Shown in pieces: positions 32,977 to 40,900 of a stretch of 58,516 nt of DNA; the first letter of the stretch is position 1, and every line of letters begins with the position of its first letter. The position numbers and the translations under genes are program-made. The stretch is from an uncultured Oscillospiraceae bacterium (GTDB lineage: Bacteria; Bacillota; Clostridia; Oscillospirales; Acutalibacteraceae), in NCBI GenBank assembly GCA_900543305.1, contig UQQZ01000004.1, forward strand, positions 1 through 58,516, read 5' to 3'. The notes under the pieces are model-generated. The model saw nothing but the letters and a program-made list of their open reading frames with translations, did no database searches and was not told where the DNA came from.

Positions 32977-33746
32977 TTTGCAATCCTCCCCATGATTTCC
33001 TCTGTCAGCGCTTGATAATCCTCATTGCCATTGCTGCTCTTGGCATACACATTGATGGGCTGATGAGCGTTGATGGCCCGGCTTAACGTGATGTTTTTGC
33101 GGATTGCTGTGCGGAAAAAAGGCACCACAGTTTGCCCTTGCAGTGCTTCACTGTACGCACGTTTGGTGGCATTGCCTTCCTGCATCACAATGAGGCCCCC
33201 TAAAATCTGGAGCCGGGGGTTGAGTGTCCGGCGCACCTGCATCAGATTTTCGGCCTTAATTCGCAAGCTGTGCAGGGCAAACTCGTCTGGGATCATGGGC
33301 ACAATCAAGTAGTCAACATAACTCTGGATAACTTCCAGCAGCCGATAGCTCTGGGGAGGGCAATCAACCAGGATCATATCATACTGGTTTTCCACGGGCT
33401 CCAGCGCCTTCCTCAACAGTCCAGTGTAGGACTCATGGGCCATGTGCATTGCCCCTAGCTTGTCCTCTGCTTTCTTCAGTGCCGAAGAGGACCTTAGCAC
33501 ATCTACCCCATATGGGGTAGTGCTGATGGCTTCTTTTACTGGCACATCCTCAAACAGCGTTTGATAGAGGGCCACTTTCTCTGGCTGATACAGTCCATAG
33601 TAGGCTGTGGCATAGCTTTGATAATCAGCGTCTACCAGCAATACCCTCTGGCCATATTCAGCCACAATGGCAGCCACGTTTACTGCGGTTGTGGTTTTGC
33701 CACAGCCGCCTTTCTCATTGGTGATTGCGATTTTCTTTGGTGTCAT
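32973..33746 (-). CDS. parA: ParA-family partition ATPase
   Basis: 257 aa. Deviant Walker A KGGCGKTTT (~12-20), Walker A' VLLVDADYQSYAT and Walker B MILVDCPPQ. Together with ParB it would segregate circular, replicating ICE copies. It is encoded between repA and parB with ribosome site GGAGGA; the parB start overlaps its stop. Confidence 0.95.
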   Translation of the reverse strand: MTPKKIAITNEKGGCGKTTTAVNVAAIVAEYGQRVLLVDADYQSYATAYYGLYQPEKVALYQTLFEDVPVKEAISTTPYGVDVLRSSSALKKAEDKLGAMHMAHESYTGLLRKALEPVENQYDMILVDCPPQSYRLLEVIQSYVDYLIVPMIPDEFALHSLRIKAENLMQVRRTLNPRLQILGGLIVMQEGNATKRAYSEALQGQTVVPFFRTAIRKNITLSRAINAHQPINVYAKSSNGNEDYQALTEEIMGRIAK

Positions 33747-33785
33747 GGTCTCTTCCTCCTGGTATATAAATCTTGGTTTTGGGTA

Positions 33786-34742
33786 TTAAAAAAACCGGAA
33801 CTGGTTCCGGTTTTCTGGGCTGCGATATTGTATTTCCTCTTGCTTCAGAATAGCGTTAACCTCAAGATTTCCTCCACCCACATCGTGAAACAGCAATGCC
33901 GTGAGATAGGCTATCTGATTCCGAACTCCTGGAGTTTCATAAAGTTTATCCAGTGCGTAGTCCACATCTTCGTATGTTAACTGAGAAAATCTTTGCTTTA
34001 CAAGCCTTTCGGGATACTGGTTTCTGCCTATGTACATCGGCCCAGCTCTGGTAAGGATTGAAATAATCAAATTAAGTACGGACCTGGCAACTTCCTTCCC
34101 TCTGTTTTCTTCCAGAACTTCAAACTCAATGTTCTCTTTTACCTGTTCTGTCAGCTCTTCTAAATCCTCATCGCGCAGTTTTTCCGTGGTCTGTTGACTC
34201 AAACTACACGGTTCCCTCAAATCCTGGGGCTCTTCCGGAGAGAAACCTTGCATATTACGGTCATACAGGGGATCATCCTGCAAGGGCTGCGGAGATGAAT
34301 TTTTCTTTGATTTCTTTTTGGGGGTGGAGTTTTCTTCGACTGCCGCTGTAAAGTCCATCACATAGATCAGCGCAGGTTTCCCTTGACCCTGCCTCTTCTT
34401 GATAATCAACCCAGCATTTTCCAGTTGATTCACCATTTTTACCACCGTTGGCTTTGAGAGCTGCAAGGTCTGTCCAATTTCTTCTACCGGGTAGACAATA
34501 AACAAATTTCCTTGTTCATCCGTATATTCCTCTGAATTCTCCGCAGAAAGTGCTAACCGGCTTAACATCAGACTGTAAATCAACTTCGCTGCACAGTCTA
34601 TTCCAGCAAAAGCAGGATCGCAGATTATCATTCGGGGAATCACAAAGTAGCTGTATTGCCTTGCCTTTGCCGGAGCAATATAGGGAAGGTTTGAAATCTT
34701 CTCTCCAGCCTTTTTTCTGCTTGATTTCCGGCTTTCTCGCAT
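33786..34742 (-). CDS. repA: RepA_N-family replication initiator
   Basis: 318 aa. N-terminal winged-helix RepA_N domain (FVIPRMIICDPAFAGIDCAAKLIYSLMLSRL, LQLSKPTVVKMVNQLENAGLI), a Lys/Ser/Pro-rich linker (~130-200), and a C-terminal helical domain (~200-300). The final residues ENRNQFRFF are encoded by a dispersed palindrome. Such initiators let Tn1549-class ICEs replicate in circular form. It is the first gene inside the attachment site, so its promoter in the circular form may come from the other ICE end. Confidence 0.9.
   Translation of the reverse strand: MRESRKSSRKKAGEKISNLPYIAPAKARQYSYFVIPRMIICDPAFAGIDCAAKLIYSLMLSRLALSAENSEEYTDEQGNLFIVYPVEEIGQTLQLSKPTVVKMVNQLENAGLIIKKRQGQGKPALIYVMDFTAAVEENSTPKKKSKKNSSPQPLQDDPLYDRNMQGFSPEEPQDLREPCSLSQQTTEKLRDEDLEELTEQVKENIEFEVLEENRGKEVARSVLNLIISILTRAGPMYIGRNQYPERLVKQRFSQLTYEDVDYALDKLYETPGVRNQIAYLTALLFHDVGGGNLEVNAILKQEEIQYRSPENRNQFRFF
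33791..33814. repeat. dispersed palindrome, copy 7 (inverted centre)
   Basis: AAAA-CCGGAACTGGTTCCGG-TTTT, perfect arms, overlapping the last codons of repA just upstream of parA. Confidence 0.92.
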
Positions 34743-34776
34743 GGTAATTCACCCCCTGGTTTTGTTGAAAAAGTGT

Positions 34777-34829
34777 GCGCCTGCTTCACACGTAGGAGGT
34801 CACAGGTTCGAGTCCTGTTGTCCCCACCA
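34777..34829 (+). other. attachment-site remnant: 3' two-thirds of tRNA-Val(CAC)
   Basis: Anticodon stem-loop CCTGC-TTCACAC-GTAGG, variable loop, T-arm ACAGG-TTCGAGT-CCTGT, 3' acceptor strand TGTCCCC-A and CCA are all present, but no D-arm or 5' acceptor strand precedes them. The upstream bases belong to the ICE. This is the displaced 3' end left after integration; the intact tRNA is expected at the other ICE end. Confidence 0.85.
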
Positions 34830-34836
34830 CATAGAA

Positions 34837-34872
34837 AACCGCTTAGGATTTGAGTCCTGAGCGGTTTTTTTG
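34837..34872 (+). terminator. tRNA-Val terminator
   Basis: ACCGCTtAGGA / TCCTgAGCGGT stem followed by TTTTTTT. It belonged to the original tRNA gene. Confidence 0.85.
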
Positions 34873-34877
34873 TTTCC

Positions 34878-34920
34878 AAAAAACCGCCCCCGGACAGGAC
34901 ATTCCAAAGCTGTCCGGGGG
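34878..34920 (-). terminator. serpin gene terminator
   Basis: Perfect 11-bp stem CCCCCGGACAG / CTGTCCGGGGG, then CGGTTTTTT on the minus strand. Confidence 0.9.
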
Positions 34921-34986
34921 TAATTTCAAAATTTATCCTGCAGGGGAGCTATGGGTTTCCTGTGAACCGGCTGACAAACCGAAAGA

Positions 34987-36459
34987 TTACTCAAGCTGAT
35001 TGACGCATCCCACAAACAAAGGGAGTCCTTCCTGGTTGGTCAAGGCAAACAAGAAGGGCCGGTCCAGAACAAAGTCCATTTCCAGGTCTGGAGGCGCCCC
35101 GGCGCCGCTCATTTGTATGGAGGTAAAGGCAGCCGCCGTTACGCCTTCCTCATCCACCATCACCCGCACCCCATGCTTGGCGCTGCTCAGGCAGGCCCGC
35201 ATACTATCCCCCTCCAATAACGGAGAGAAATCTGCCGTTTCCAGTTTCAGGGCCTGGGTGATCCCCATCTCCGCCAGACCTGGCAGCAGGTCTATCTGGG
35301 ATTCTATATCGAACTTGGGCATGGAAAGGTGGACAATCACTTCCCGATTTTGCTTCCACTCCGCCCACGCGTTTTGGGTCAGGAGCAGCTGGGTCACTTC
35401 CGGATCCTGGGCCAGCTGTTCCGGGGTGACTCCTTCATCCGGCAGCAGAAGCCACATCAAATCCCCTCTGTTATTCATCCCCAGGCACACCGCCCCAAAC
35501 TGTTCTCCCCAATAGTATCGGTCGGGTGAACTCTTGTACATAAAGTCCACGGTCACATCCTTTTGGACCCCATGGAAGGTTTCCGGAGAGGTAGACTCCG
35601 GAGAAAAGGGATCCGCCCATTTTGCCTGATACCGAAGGGTGGTAATCAGGCCCAGGACCGTTTCCGGGTCAAAGGACAGACTTTTGGCTTGATCCTCCAG
35701 AATCCCTCCGGTCTGCTGATTCAGCCAATCCCCCGCCAGCTGGTTTAGGCTTTCCGATCCCATGGTTCCCTGGAACGTGGAAGCGTACAAAGTATCGGCC
35801 AAACGGTCTAGCAGTTCCTCCCGGTAGGAAACCCGGCTGTCCAACCACAGGGAAGAGGCCAGCACCGTGGTGGCTACGCCGTCGTCCCGATAAGCGCCGT
35901 TCCACAAGCCGTGGGCCTGGGTTTCCAGCGCCTCCAGGCTTTCCGCTCCCAACAGGTCCAGGATCTGCTGCTGGGTTTCCCCTTGGGTCATCTCCGCCAC
36001 CATGGCCAAAGCCATGTACAAATTCAAGGGGGAAATGGTCCTGTTCTCTCCCTGGGCATTTCCCAGGTAGGTGCTCAAAGACCCGGTAAAAAAGGGCGTC
36101 AGAGACTGGGTATCCACCTGTCCCTGTTCCCTTTGCTGGGACAGGGAATCCTGCCAGGAATTGAACTGCTCCATCCATTCATCGTATTCCTCTTGGGTCA
36201 TATCCACCGGTTCCGCAGAGGGATGGGCCACCATCTGAGGATACTCCGCCTCCCGAAGGACCTGGGCGGCAGCAGCGGTGGTTCCCAGGGGCATTCCCCT
36301 GCCTCCCCGCAAAATTCCCACAGAGAGCACCGTCAGCACCAACAAGGCGGCCAACGCTCCCGCCCACACCGGTTTTCTGGGAAAAGCTTTTTTCTGGCTT
36401 TCCTGCAGCAGGGATTCCTCTGTTTCTCCAATGGCCCGATACAGATCTTTTCGATTCAT
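34987..36459 (-). CDS. membrane-anchored serpin
   Basis: 490 aa from ATG 36459 (AAAGGAGG upstream). Residues 1-32 are cytoplasmic (MNRKDLYRAIGETEESLLQE), TM ~33-52, acidic linker, then a serpin fold (~95-490): ISPLNLYMALAMVAEMT, FHGVQKDVTVDFMYK, VHLSMPKFDIES, hinge DEEGVTAAAFTSIQMSG and DRPFLFALTNQ. The small-residue hinge suggests an inhibitory serine/cysteine-protease serpin; the scissile bond is probably around QMSGAG. It overlaps the ECF sigma gene by 4 nt (ATGA). The N-terminus resembles those of anti-sigma-like proteins downstream of clostridial ECF factors, so it may also control that sigma factor. Confidence 0.9.
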   Translation of the reverse strand: MNRKDLYRAIGETEESLLQESQKKAFPRKPVWAGALAALLVLTVLSVGILRGGRGMPLGTTAAAAQVLREAEYPQMVAHPSAEPVDMTQEEYDEWMEQFNSWQDSLSQQREQGQVDTQSLTPFFTGSLSTYLGNAQGENRTISPLNLYMALAMVAEMTQGETQQQILDLLGAESLEALETQAHGLWNGAYRDDGVATTVLASSLWLDSRVSYREELLDRLADTLYASTFQGTMGSESLNQLAGDWLNQQTGGILEDQAKSLSFDPETVLGLITTLRYQAKWADPFSPESTSPETFHGVQKDVTVDFMYKSSPDRYYWGEQFGAVCLGMNNRGDLMWLLLPDEGVTPEQLAQDPEVTQLLLTQNAWAEWKQNREVIVHLSMPKFDIESQIDLLPGLAEMGITQALKLETADFSPLLEGDSMRACLSSAKHGVRVMVDEEGVTAAAFTSIQMSGAGAPPDLEMDFVLDRPFLFALTNQEGLPLFVGCVNQLE

Positions 36460-37013
36460 AGATACCCCTCCTTTTCCAATGCGTTTCTCAGCTTGTCTCT
36501 TACTCTGTGTAAAATCACCCCGGCGTGGCCGGCACTGATCCCCAGCCGCTTTCCTGACTCCTCCAGGGTCTCCGTGAAAAAGTACCGCCGCAAAAACAGA
36601 CCCCGTTCCCGCCGGGGCAAGCTTTCCAGAAACCTCTGGATCGTTTTCGCAAGTTCCCCGGCTATGGCCAGGTCCTCTGTTTCCGTTTCCCCGGGGATGC
36701 ATTGGGAGAGCTCCTCCAACACCAGCGTCAGCTCTCCCCCGCCCCGCTTCTGGGCGTGCTCTGCCCGCCATCGGTCAAAGGAAAGGCGGCGTACAATTTT
36801 TGCAAAGTACATGGCCAAAAGCCGCGGCCGCTGAGGCGGAATCGAGTTCCAGGCCCGCAGCCAAGTGTCGTTGACGCACTCCTCGCTGTCCTCCCGATTC
36901 TTTAAAATCCCATAGGAAAGCCCAAAGCAGAAGCTTCCATACTTCTCCTGGGAACAGGTAATGGCCCTGTCGCAGCGATCCCAATACATCTGCACAATCC
37001 GTTCATCCTCCAA
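36456..37013 (-). CDS. ECF-type RNA polymerase sigma factor
   Basis: 185 aa with a likely TTG start (GGGGG 8 nt upstream). Region 2 (GSFCFGLSYGILKNREDSEECVNDTWLRAWNSIPPQRPRLL, then LAMYFAKIVRRLSFDRWR) and region 4 (LESLPRRERGLFLRRYFF, LGISAGHAGVILHRVRDKLR) are complete. It is translationally coupled to the serpin. No partner anti-sigma gene is separate, which supports the idea that the serpin N-terminus serves that role. Confidence 0.92.
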   Translation of the reverse strand: MEDERIVQMYWDRCDRAITCSQEKYGSFCFGLSYGILKNREDSEECVNDTWLRAWNSIPPQRPRLLAMYFAKIVRRLSFDRWRAEHAQKRGGGELTLVLEELSQCIPGETETEDLAIAGELAKTIQRFLESLPRRERGLFLRRYFFTETLEESGKRLGISAGHAGVILHRVRDKLRNALEKEGYL

Positions 37014-37132
37014 CTCCAGCTCCCCCTTTCCTCTACTAATAGAGACGGAAAAAACACTTCTTCTTTACATATCACTATCAATATAACATAAAATTAGGTA
37101 AATTAGATCCCTCCCAGGAATATGTGCTCTGT

Positions 37133-37169
37133 AAAAAATGCGGCCAACAGACCAAAGCCTGTTAGCCGC
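37133..37169 (-). terminator. terminator of the 89-aa gene
   Basis: GCGGCTAACAG / CTGTTGGCCGC stem, then ATTTTTT on the minus strand. The rest of 37014-37245 is AT-rich intergenic DNA holding the sigma-factor upstream region; no clear promoter was recognised there. Confidence 0.85.
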
Positions 37170-37245
37170 AAAAAGTTTCTTTATTAGTTCAAAGCCCTGA
37201 GTGATCCTGATCAGGACAGACTTTGTCAGGAGATCCCTGACACTG

Positions 37246-37515
37246 TCATTTCTGGGAAGATTTTGCCATCTGGGTTCGCACCAGATATTGGGCTTGCTCC
37301 AGGTCCTTCTTGCGCACAAAGACCTGGTACAGGATGGTGTACCGGGGATTTTCCCCCAAGCCACCGATCCTTCCGCCCCGGCGGTTTTCGTGGCCCAAGT
37401 GCTGGACCGCCTCCTTATAGGGCAGGTTGGCTTCTTCCAGAATCCGAATCAGGCGGGCATACCGGTCCGCTTCCCGAGTGATTTCCAACTCGGTCCAAGG
37501 GTTAAACAGAAACAT
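37246..37515 (-). CDS. 89-aa conserved-looking hypothetical protein
   Basis: Starts MFLFNPWTELEITREADRYARLIRILEEANLPYK with GGAGG 8 nt upstream, and includes YTILYQVFVRKKDLEQAQYLV. The beta-alpha-beta pattern with a C-terminal helix resembles small ACT/DUF2007-like signal-transducing folds, but I cannot assign it. Monocistronic with its own terminator. Confidence 0.7.
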   Translation of the reverse strand: MFLFNPWTELEITREADRYARLIRILEEANLPYKEAVQHLGHENRRGGRIGGLGENPRYTILYQVFVRKKDLEQAQYLVRTQMAKSSQK

Positions 37516-37596
37516 GGATTCAACCTCCTTCTCCAGCTATAGCTGGGCAACAGGGGTTTCCGGGTTTGGGAATACTGTTTGGAAACCCGGAGCTTC

Positions 37597-40500
37597 TCAG
37601 GCAAAGTGGATACGGAGAGTCTTGATCTCATAGGGAAGGGTTTCCACGGTGCAGCAGGCGCCGTCCACCGCCACCTGGGACTGGACATTCTCCAGCAGGT
37701 CGCATTCCTCCACCTTTGCCAGAGGCCGGCCAAAGGTGAGGTCCACAGGGCCCCGGGCATTTTCATGCTCGTACATCCGCAGGATGATCCCGTCTCCGTC
37801 TTCCGCCGCCTTCACCGTCTCCAAAGTCACATGGGGGCAGCTGGTGGACACCAGGCTGTAGGTTTCCTGGACGCCCTGGCCTGCCACCGCGTGAACGGGC
37901 AGGTTCAGGAAGATGGCTTCCTGCTGGGTGCCGCCTTCCCGCCATCCGCCCTTGTGGGGATATAGGGCGTAGGTGAACACATGCTCTTCCCGGTCCGCCT
38001 GGGGATTGGGTTCCCGGCCGCATTTGATCAGGGACAGGGAAAGCACACCGTTCTCCACGGAATGGCCATACTTGCAGTCGTTGAGCAGGCTGACGCCGTA
38101 CCGGCCTTCAGACAGGTCTGCCCAGCGCTGGCCGCAGCTTTCAAACCGGGCCTTCTCCCAGCTGGTATTCTTGTGGACCTTCCGGGTCACGTTGCCGAAC
38201 TGGATATCGAAGGAAGCTTCGTCCCCGTGAATCAGCAGGGGGAACTGGACCTTCAACAGCTGCTGGTCCTCATGCCAATCCACGTAGGTGTCAAAGTCGA
38301 TGCGGCGGCTGCCTGCGTAGAAGTGGATCTTCTGCCGCAGGAAAGAAGCGCTGTAACGGCGCTCCACCTCCAACGTGGCACGCACGGGTCCCAGTTCCGT
38401 CCAACGCAGAGAAGCCAGATCCTCCAGAGGCCAGGATTTCTCCTTATAATAGGAGTCCACATCCCAGTTGTCGAAGTTCATGGGCTTGTCTTCGAAGGCC
38501 ACCAGAGCGTTGCCCTGGGCACCGGGCTGGAACACTTCCCGGTGATTTTCCTTGTCGTAGAGCCGTGCCAGGGATCCGTCCTCTGCCAGCTCCACCGTGT
38601 AGAAGGGGGTCTCCAACCGGTTTTCTTCCAGGATAAAGGGGGACTCTGCCGGATTCTCCTGAACCGTCTTGAAGGTCTTCCAGCCCTTGGAGGGCAGACC
38701 CTTTACATAGGCCACAGCGCCCTCTTCGGTCTGCTGGACGGGATACCGGTTTCCTTCCCCATCCTCCAGAGCGGTGGCGTCCACCTGGCCCAGGGATACC
38801 ACGTCGTTCCGGGCAAAGCCGGTGGTGTTGAAGAGAGTCACGGACTGAGGAGCGTCCTGAACCAGACTCTGGTACCGCTGATCCAGCAGGGCGCCGCCCT
38901 CCTTGGCAATCTGCTCATACTCCACCTTGGTCTGGTCATAGACCTCTTTGATGGCGGATCCGGGCAGGATATCGTGGAACTGGTTAAGCAGCACGTTCTT
39001 CCACAGCCGTTCCAGGGCTTCTGCCGGATAGGCCACCTTGTCCCCAGCCAAAACGGACAGCAGCTCCAAGTTCATCAGCAGGAACTCGCTCTTCCGGTTG
39101 CCCCGCTTGTTCCGGGCCATAGAGGTATAGGTGCCACGATGGTACTCGAAGTAAAATTCTCCTTCCCACACGGGCAGCCGGGGATCGTCCCACACCCGGT
39201 CTTCCAACTCCTGAAAGTACTTCCCGGCAAATTCCTGGCGGGTCTTGGGCAGGCCCATGAGACCGGTCTCCATGCGGGTATGGGTCTCCAGCATCTCCCG
39301 AGTGGGTCCGCCGCCGCCGTCTCCGTAGCCGTAGGCGATGAGCACATCCTTGTTCAGGTCCTTATTCTGATACCGCTCCCAGGCACCCAACACCGCATCG
39401 GGATGAAGCATGCCGTTGTAGGTGGTAAAGAAGTTGGCCGCAGGCTGGCCAATGCCCAGGGTGGTGATAAAGTGGGTCAGCACCTCGGTGCCGTCAATGC
39501 CCCGCCACCGAAGGGTGTCCGCGGGAATTTCATTGACCTGGTTCCAGGAAAGCTTGGTGGTCATAAAGTAATCCACGCCGCACTTTTTCATGATCTGGGG
39601 CAGGGCTCCGGAATAGCCGAACACGTCGGGCAGCCAGAGAATCTTGCTGTCCACTCCGAACTCTTCCTTGAAGAACCGCTTGCCGTACAGGAACTGACGC
39701 ACCAGAGATTCCCCGGAGGTCAGGTTGCAGTCGGCTTCCAGCCACATGCCGCCTTCGGGCTCCCAGCGGCCTTCCTCCACCCGGCGCTTGATCTGGGCAT
39801 ACACCTCGGGATACCGTTCCTTCAGGTACACATACAGCTGGGGCTGACTGGACATAAACTTGTACTCCGGATATTCATCCATGAGCTTGAGCACCGTGGA
39901 GAAGCTTCGTGCCGCTTTCTCCCGGGTCTGGGACACGGTCCACAGCCAGGCCACGTCGATATGGGTGTGGCCGATGCAGGTGGCAATGGCATCGTCGTGG
40001 CCAGCCAGGTCCTCATAGAGGGCTTTCTTCAAATAAGCCCGGGCTTCCCGGACCGAATCGGAAAACGCCTGAGAGGGCACCTGCCGCAGATCCACCATGT
40101 TCACCGCGTCGTTGAGCACCTTCTCCATGGGATAGGTGGGCAGCTTCATTTCCCGCATCCGGGGGAAAGCCCAGATGGGTACCTGCAAATCGTAGTAGAG
40201 GCCTTCTACTTCCCGATCCACTTCCACCAAAGTGCCAGACAGCCGGAACTCGTGGTGGAGCACCCCGGTGTAGGCCTGCAGGTCCAGCTGATAGGTCTCT
40301 CCCGCCCGGGCATGTTCCGTGAGCAACACGTCCCGATGGTTGATGTCCAGCCCCTGAGTTACCTGACCGTTTACAAACAGCAGGAACTGGGGATTGCGGC
40401 CGTCGTCGCCGCTTTCCAGCTGAGTGGACAGCCACAGCCGCACCGTCTTGCCCTCGTATTCCTGGGGCATGGTGAACTGGGTCCGGAACCAGTAGTGCTT

Positions 40501-40728
40501 GTCGGGGCCATACCAGTGCATGGTGGCACTGTCAAAGGCTTCCCAAGGAGTGGCAGACTTATCTGCTTCCTCCGGCCGGAAGAACAGGCCGTCCTTTTTC
40601 TGCCAGTGGGTCAGGGCCACTTTGTGCCCCTCCACCGCCTGCTGCAGCTGGTTGCAGATGACCTGGACTCTCTTGGGGATAAAATTCATAAAATCCTTCG
40701 CGGTAAAATCCATGAAATCACTTCCCAT
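37597..40728 (-). CDS. GH38 alpha-mannosidase
   Basis: 1043 aa, cytoplasmic (no signal peptide). Catalytic domain: zinc-site CIGHTHIDVAWLW (~250), WEPEGGMWLEADCNLTSGESLVRQ, and the nucleophile Asp in ILWLPDVFGYSGALPQ (~362). Linker helices and C-terminal beta domains follow (LYDKENHREVFQ, VDWHEDQQLLKVQFPL). It removes alpha-mannose from glycans or imported oligosaccharides. ATGs at 40713 and 40689 are alternative starts; the latter has GAAGG 5 nt upstream. No transporter adjoins it. Confidence 0.95.
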   Translation of the reverse strand: MGSDFMDFTAKDFMNFIPKRVQVICNQLQQAVEGHKVALTHWQKKDGLFFRPEEADKSATPWEAFDSATMHWYGPDKHYWFRTQFTMPQEYEGKTVRLWLSTQLESGDDGRNPQFLLFVNGQVTQGLDINHRDVLLTEHARAGETYQLDLQAYTGVLHHEFRLSGTLVEVDREVEGLYYDLQVPIWAFPRMREMKLPTYPMEKVLNDAVNMVDLRQVPSQAFSDSVREARAYLKKALYEDLAGHDDAIATCIGHTHIDVAWLWTVSQTREKAARSFSTVLKLMDEYPEYKFMSSQPQLYVYLKERYPEVYAQIKRRVEEGRWEPEGGMWLEADCNLTSGESLVRQFLYGKRFFKEEFGVDSKILWLPDVFGYSGALPQIMKKCGVDYFMTTKLSWNQVNEIPADTLRWRGIDGTEVLTHFITTLGIGQPAANFFTTYNGMLHPDAVLGAWERYQNKDLNKDVLIAYGYGDGGGGPTREMLETHTRMETGLMGLPKTRQEFAGKYFQELEDRVWDDPRLPVWEGEFYFEYHRGTYTSMARNKRGNRKSEFLLMNLELLSVLAGDKVAYPAEALERLWKNVLLNQFHDILPGSAIKEVYDQTKVEYEQIAKEGGALLDQRYQSLVQDAPQSVTLFNTTGFARNDVVSLGQVDATALEDGEGNRYPVQQTEEGAVAYVKGLPSKGWKTFKTVQENPAESPFILEENRLETPFYTVELAEDGSLARLYDKENHREVFQPGAQGNALVAFEDKPMNFDNWDVDSYYKEKSWPLEDLASLRWTELGPVRATLEVERRYSASFLRQKIHFYAGSRRIDFDTYVDWHEDQQLLKVQFPLLIHGDEASFDIQFGNVTRKVHKNTSWEKARFESCGQRWADLSEGRYGVSLLNDCKYGHSVENGVLSLSLIKCGREPNPQADREEHVFTYALYPHKGGWREGGTQQEAIFLNLPVHAVAGQGVQETYSLVSTSCPHVTLETVKAAEDGDGIILRMYEHENARGPVDLTFGRPLAKVEECDLLENVQSQVAVDGACCTVETLPYEIKTLRIHFA

Positions 40729-40800
40729 CTTTATGCTGCGGGGAACTGCCTCTGGGGGTCAGCTTCCCCTGTGGTTGATGTTATCGGCAAAAACATGGTC

Positions 40801-40829
40801 ATTATACTACCATTCCTGTCTCTTGGAAA
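40801..40829 (-). promoter_or_regulatory. mannosidase promoter
   Basis: Minus strand TTTCCA, 17-nt spacer, TATAAT, about 70 nt upstream of the mannosidase start. The weak -35 suggests activator dependence. Confidence 0.6.
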
Positions 40830-40900
40830 GCCCCGAATTTCGTTTCCGGACATTTTGACAGAACTTTCTTTTGGGGAAGATTCCATCCGCCCGCTTTTCT

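Larger units (their letters stand above)
1..34829. mobile_element. Tn1549/CTn-like integrative conjugative element, left end outside window
   Basis: A continuous block of minus-strand genes contains a RepA_N initiator, ParA/ParB, MobC, an HUH relaxase, PcfB, VirD4, a pilin-like protein, VirB6, PrgI and VirB4, the gene set and order of Gram-positive Tn1549/CTn elements. It ends at a 3' fragment of tRNA-Val lacking its 5' half, with unrelated, more GC-rich chromosomal genes beyond. No integrase or excisionase is visible, so these are expected left of position 1. Seen: gene content, order and tRNA remnant. Inferred: integration at tRNA-Val and the exact boundary. Confidence 0.9.

Noticed and set aside
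34640..34879. minus-strand ORF across the tRNA-Val remnant (NRTRTCDLLRVKQA)
   Set aside because: It is antisense translation of tRNA sequence, a well-known spurious ORF type.
36460..36771. N-terminal extension of the serpin into the sigma gene
   Set aside because: Overlaps sigma region 4 on the same strand; the ATGA overlap start at 36459 has a strong ribosome site.
37555..37605. CCGGGTTT/AAACCCGG hairpin downstream of the mannosidase
   Set aside because: No T-run and a long loop; too weak to call a terminator.
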